Assembly (NCBI GenBank): GCA_016208525.1
Contig: JACQYJ010000006.1
Coordinates: 1 to 14,460, forward strand
DNA from: Deltaproteobacteria bacterium
GTDB taxonomy: Bacteria > Desulfobacterota > JAENJC01
DNA: 14,460 nt
Direction: 5' to 3'
The translations under genes were made by a program, and so were the position numbers. Below are positions 11,849 to 14,460 of the stretch, piece by piece (position 1 is the stretch's first letter; every line of letters begins with the position of its first letter). Below the pieces are notes generated by a model. It was given only the letters and a program-made list of their open reading frames with translations. It did no database searches and was not told the DNA's origin.

Positions 11849-12737
11849 AATTTTTAGTTTCTACGAATGAATCAACTTTTTTCTTTTTCAGGTAATAGAT
11901 ATTCCCCTTGTTTTTCATAAACCCGGCCCTGAAGGCAGCCTCGTCACCTTCTGCAAAGTATATATCACCCCTTCCAGGTCCTTTAATCGCCCCGCCGGAA
12001 TCCTGGTCAAAGACGAGGGCTGAAAAGGGCATTGTCTTGATGTTCCCGTCTTCTCTCTTACTATCAGTGCTCCAGTCCTGCATCTCGACTATCCCGGAAC
12101 CCTGGATATGGAGGAAGAAAAGGGCGACCTTGTCGTCAACGTACAGGAGAGGGGTCTGTTCAAACCCGAGTTTGTTTTCTATCTCTTCACGTCTGTAATA
12201 CGGGACCAGCTCTCTTCCCCTGACAACCCCCTTGACCTTTCCTGATTTATTGAAATTTTCGAGATCAACAAAGATCAGGTCTTCAGGGACACCGTAGACA
12301 GGGTATTGGTAGCGTTCGTCCTTTTCTCTGGAACCATGAAGCAGAGGTGTATAGTAACCGGTAAACAGGACGGAACCGGCCTCTCCCCCCCGATAAAAAT
12401 CAAAATTCTCCTGCACGAATCTGCCAAAGTCAGGACTGTCTATACCGGACAGCATGGTCCTTGTAGTGTCAGCCATCTCTTCATAATAGGCCCTCTTCTC
12501 TGTTGTAAGACTGTTGACAGCCAGCAGCTTGTCAAGGACATCTAACTGTCTGAGGCATGCCTGCCTAAGCCCTTCCTTGTCAAAGTTGTCATGGAAGTCT
12601 ATGGATTTGGTTAGTTTCAGCTCCGGGTAATTAGAATGGCCAACTACGAGCCTCTGTGCGCAGGCAGGGAGGAAGAAGAAAGACAAAACAATTATTAATG
12701 TTTTGATTGACTGCTGATTTCCGAGGATTGATTTCAT
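11847..12737 (-). CDS. mltA: MltA-type lytic transglycosylase lipoprotein with an internal deletion
   Basis: MltA is an outer-membrane lipoprotein that cleaves peptidoglycan to 1,6-anhydro ends. Residues 1-26 are a lipoprotein signal with lipobox L-P-A-C26. The MltA core is recognised by FTGYYTP (125-131), YPVYGVPEDL, VRGRELVPYYRREEIE (172-187) and FFLHIQGSG (207-215). The C-terminal 3D domain shows FDQDSGGAIKG (243-253; D246 aligns with the catalytic Asp308 of E. coli), GDIYFAEGDEAA and AGFMKNKGN. Between VEMQD (217-221) and GNIKTMPFS (231-239) about 100 residues of the family are absent, including the YAGxNGxxYRSIG segment, the NPSYVFF strand and the first Asp of the 3D domain. The frame stays open. 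At 296 residues it is far below the usual 360-400. It overlaps the WYL gene by 4 bases (ATGA). It may be inactive, or the sequence may be misjoined. Confidence 0.88.
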   Translation of the reverse strand: MKSILGNQQSIKTLIIVLSFFFLPACAQRLVVGHSNYPELKLTKSIDFHDNFDKEGLRQACLRQLDVLDKLLAVNSLTTEKRAYYEEMADTTRTMLSGIDSPDFGRFVQENFDFYRGGEAGSVLFTGYYTPLLHGSREKDERYQYPVYGVPEDLIFVDLENFNKSGKVKGVVRGRELVPYYRREEIENKLGFEQTPLLYVDDKVALFFLHIQGSGIVEMQDWSTDSKREDGNIKTMPFSALVFDQDSGGAIKGPGRGDIYFAEGDEAAFRAGFMKNKGNIYYLKKKKVDSFVETKN

Positions 12738-13729
12738 TTGTAATTCTTTACCATATCTTTCAGTTCTTTTTCCAACTCTTTTCGTAGCTTTTCAGGTTCA
12801 AGTACTTCCGCGTCTGCACCAAATGATAGTACCCATCTCTTAACATCCCACCAACCGGAGGTCTTTACCTCAAGGATTATCGAGCCGTCGGGCTGGTCTG
12901 TTATCTTCTGGTCTTTGGCCCACTTGCGCTCTTTTATGTACCTCGCCTGGTCTGCTGAAAACCATATCTTTGCTTCAACTGGATCATCATGAACTATATC
13001 AAAGGCGGACTCCAAGACCTCTTCCGGGTCGAAGTCTCCTGGATACTCAAAAGTCTTATTCAAAGTAGCCAGTTCCTTTATCCTTTCCACAGCCAGAGTC
13101 CTTCTCTGGTCGCTCCCCTCCTTGCCTATGTACAGATAAAGTCCACCGTCGTTCTCAAAAAAGTTCAGGGGCCACATCTCGAACTCCTTGATTTTATCGT
13201 CATAGAAGGAGTGGTATTTTATCCAGCAGACCCTGTTCTTCAGCATTGCATCTGCAAGGGTCTCAATGATCTCTTCCTTCCCTGAATAATCCTTGGCAAA
13301 CTTCGACGAAGAGGTAAAGAGGGTCTTGATCTTTTTCAGGTTGTCGTAAAGGCCGTTAGGGACAAACATCTCCATCTTTCCAAAGGCGGTGTTAAGGGCT
13401 GTTTCTATTTCCGTCCCTTTGTACATCCTGCCCTCGCTCCTCAAGAGATAAAGGGCTATTATCTCAGGAAGAGAAAGGTCAATGTCGGGTATCTTCATGT
13501 TCGGGAGCTTTTTCAGATAGCTCTCGTCGAGCCTCCACCTCTTCCTTTTTTCAAAGGGGATTTCATTCTGGTACAGGGGGAAACCAAGCTCCTCAACGAT
13601 GGCGATCTCGCGGTAGACAGATCTTCTGTCAATACCAAGCTCCTCGGAGAGTTCTTCAATAGTCGTTCCATCCGGTTTGCTCAGAAGTTCGATTGTCTTG
13701 AGAAATTTTATGAGGATGCTACCGCGCAT
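12734..13729 (-). CDS. WYL-domain transcriptional regulator (YafY/PafBC type)
   Basis: The 331-residue protein begins with a winged helix-turn-helix (IEELSEELGIDRRSVYREIA near 24-43, wing RKRWRLDES). A linker follows (75-150). The WYL domain (about 155-230) includes VCWIKYHSF, WPLNFFENDGGLYLYIG (186-202, with LYLY in place of the usual WYL) and RTLAVERIKEL. The WCX dimer domain is at about 250-331 (SGWWDVKRWVLSFGADAEVL). WYL regulators bind DNA and are often controlled by nucleic-acid or nucleotide ligands through the WYL pocket; many sit beside defence genes. It overlaps the PIN gene by one base (TAATG) and mltA by 4 bases (ATGA), so it is coupled to both. The ligand and target are unknown; the operon's own promoter is a natural guess. 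Confidence 0.9.
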   Translation of the reverse strand: MRGSILIKFLKTIELLSKPDGTTIEELSEELGIDRRSVYREIAIVEELGFPLYQNEIPFEKRKRWRLDESYLKKLPNMKIPDIDLSLPEIIALYLLRSEGRMYKGTEIETALNTAFGKMEMFVPNGLYDNLKKIKTLFTSSSKFAKDYSGKEEIIETLADAMLKNRVCWIKYHSFYDDKIKEFEMWPLNFFENDGGLYLYIGKEGSDQRRTLAVERIKELATLNKTFEYPGDFDPEEVLESAFDIVHDDPVEAKIWFSADQARYIKERKWAKDQKITDQPDGSIILEVKTSGWWDVKRWVLSFGADAEVLEPEKLRKELEKELKDMVKNYK

Positions 13730-14112
13730 TATTTCGTCTTTTCGAGATTGATGATCTTTGTTTTCCTGCTGCTGTAGAGTTCAAAATGGGCATCTGTCGT
13801 GTAGATTTCCGTGGAACCGGCTTCAAGAAGGCTGCTTAGAATAAGAGAGTCCAACCCTGGAATTTTAAGATCATGAGAGAGATGCCCTGCCTTCAGGGCT
13901 ATTTCAGGAGAGATTGACACCAATGTCGTGGCGATCTTTATATCTTCAATGATCTTGGGCCACTTATTAAAGTGTCCCTGCAAAAGTTTCTTCTGTAATT
14001 CATATAGAACAATAGTGGACGTCACAATCTCTTGTTCCTTCCAAACCTTTATCGCCAGGGGATGCTCATCCTCAAGGGCAAAGAAGAAACCCGTATCAAC
14101 CCCTGTCAGCAT
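13729..14112 (-). CDS. VapC-like PIN-domain ribonuclease (toxin)
   Basis: PIN-domain toxins are Mg-dependent endoribonucleases that cut tRNA or rRNA when the antitoxin is lost. The 127-residue protein has the full set of acidic active-site residues: D6 (VDTGFF), E38 (YELQK), D88 (IPGLDSLILSSL) and D107 (YTTDAHFEL). Length and fold pattern match the family. Its start overlaps the end of the upstream RHH-type gene by 17 bases, and its stop overlaps the WYL start by one base. The upstream small gene is therefore its probable antitoxin. A VapC role rather than another PIN protein is inferred from this pairing. Confidence 0.85.
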   Translation of the reverse strand: MLTGVDTGFFFALEDEHPLAIKVWKEQEIVTSTIVLYELQKKLLQGHFNKWPKIIEDIKIATTLVSISPEIALKAGHLSHDLKIPGLDSLILSSLLEAGSTEIYTTDAHFELYSSRKTKIINLEKTK

Positions 14113-14344
14113 CAGCTCCGGTCCTTTCTTTATGAAGCTCCTCCCATTTTTTAAGACCGCCTAACGGCCTTGACTTGGAGAGTGTGCTCAATACACGTTC
14201 CTTAGCCGCCCTTTTCTCATCGTGAGAAAGATATTGCTCCACCGCCTCACGTATAATCCTGGATACAGGTGTATGCGAGGCCTTTGACTTGGCCTTGATG
14301 GTATCCAAGGCGCTTTGATCCAGATAAAAACTTACTCCAGGCAT
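14096..14344 (-). CDS. VapB-like ribbon-helix-helix antitoxin
   Basis: I chose the ATG at 14344 (82 residues) because GGAGG lies 8 bases upstream; in-frame Mets further out, up to 14428, lack one. Residues 1-45 look like a ribbon-helix-helix DNA-binding domain: VSFYLDQSALDTIKAKSKA, then HTPVSRIIREAVEQYLS, with the typical short strand, helix, turn and helix. The C-terminal half is charged (KRAAKERVL, KKWEELHKERTG) and would wrap the PIN toxin. In this class of antitoxin the N-terminus binds the operator and represses the operon. It is the first gene of the four-gene operon with the PIN toxin, WYL regulator and mltA. Confidence 0.8.
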   Translation of the reverse strand: MPGVSFYLDQSALDTIKAKSKASHTPVSRIIREAVEQYLSHDEKRAAKERVLSTLSKSRPLGGLKKWEELHKERTGADADRG

Positions 14345-14376
14345 TTTTTTATCCTCCATTACATTTATATGGTGGA

Positions 14377-14405
14377 ATCGTATCATAGTAGTTTTTTTTA
14401 TGCAA
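14377..14405 (-). promoter_or_regulatory. Possible promoter and operator of the vapBC–WYL–mltA operon
   Basis: On the minus strand TTGCAT (14400-14405) and TACGAT (14377-14382) are 17 bases apart, each four of six matches. GCAATTGC, a perfect 8-base palindrome, overlaps the -35 box at 14402-14409. A further imperfect palindrome, ATTGTCTG/CAGCAAT, lies at 14411-14429. Both could be operator sites for the antitoxin or the WYL regulator. Confidence 0.35.
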
Positions 14406-14460
14406 TTGCCATTGTCTGGATACAGCAATTCTCGGTGAACATGCTCTAAGGTGGCGCCAA

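Overview
The window looks like chromosomal DNA of an uncultured Gram-negative bacterium. A lipoprotein lytic transglycosylase (MltA) implies an outer membrane. The order ffh–(rpsP)–rimM–trmD–rplS–rnhB, the mobB/mobA pair and the many short intergenic repeats fit a Nitrospirota- or Desulfobacterota-like lineage. That placement is an inference from style, not from a search.

Layout. (1) 1-350: 5' part of a NosL-like membrane-anchored protein, preceded by the tail of a broken gene that abuts a repeat. (2) 769-909: a 46-residue Cys-rich zinc-ribbon gene. (3) 1025-4722: a minus-strand translation/secretion operon with a strong promoter, ffh, rimM, trmD, rplS, rnhB. Here rpsP (ribosomal protein S16) is reduced to a 3' fragment joined to a truncated ffh. 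(4) 4665-5168: a 151-bp MITE-like element and one arm of a 69-bp dispersed repeat. (5) 5169-5818: a two-gene cassette on the plus strand that resembles a TumE-type toxin-antitoxin module. (6) 5906-9765: minus-strand metabolic genes in two groups, mobB-mobA-rluD (molybdenum cofactor, 23S pseudouridine) and pgeF-coaE. A second MITE-like element sits between mobB and mobA and supplies a new N-terminus for MobA. (7) 9766-10349: a repeat-rich intergenic block leading to the radA promoter. (8) 10350-11708: radA, alone on the plus strand. (9) 11847-14405: a tightly overlapping minus-strand operon of a VapB-like antitoxin, a VapC-like PIN ribonuclease, a WYL-domain regulator and an MltA-type lipoprotein.

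Two themes stand out. First, short palindromic repeats (CCACAGAG, CCACGGAT, CACAGATTA, CGCAGAG types) occupy nearly every intergenic gap, and some touch genes: they abut a broken gene at about 490, supply the mltA stop codon, and sit over the pgeF promoter. Second, two conserved genes show clean internal losses: the ffh/rpsP junction and the middle of mltA. These are either real deletions or assembly joins, and read mapping would decide. The least ordinary gene context is the coupled vapBC–WYL–mltA operon.
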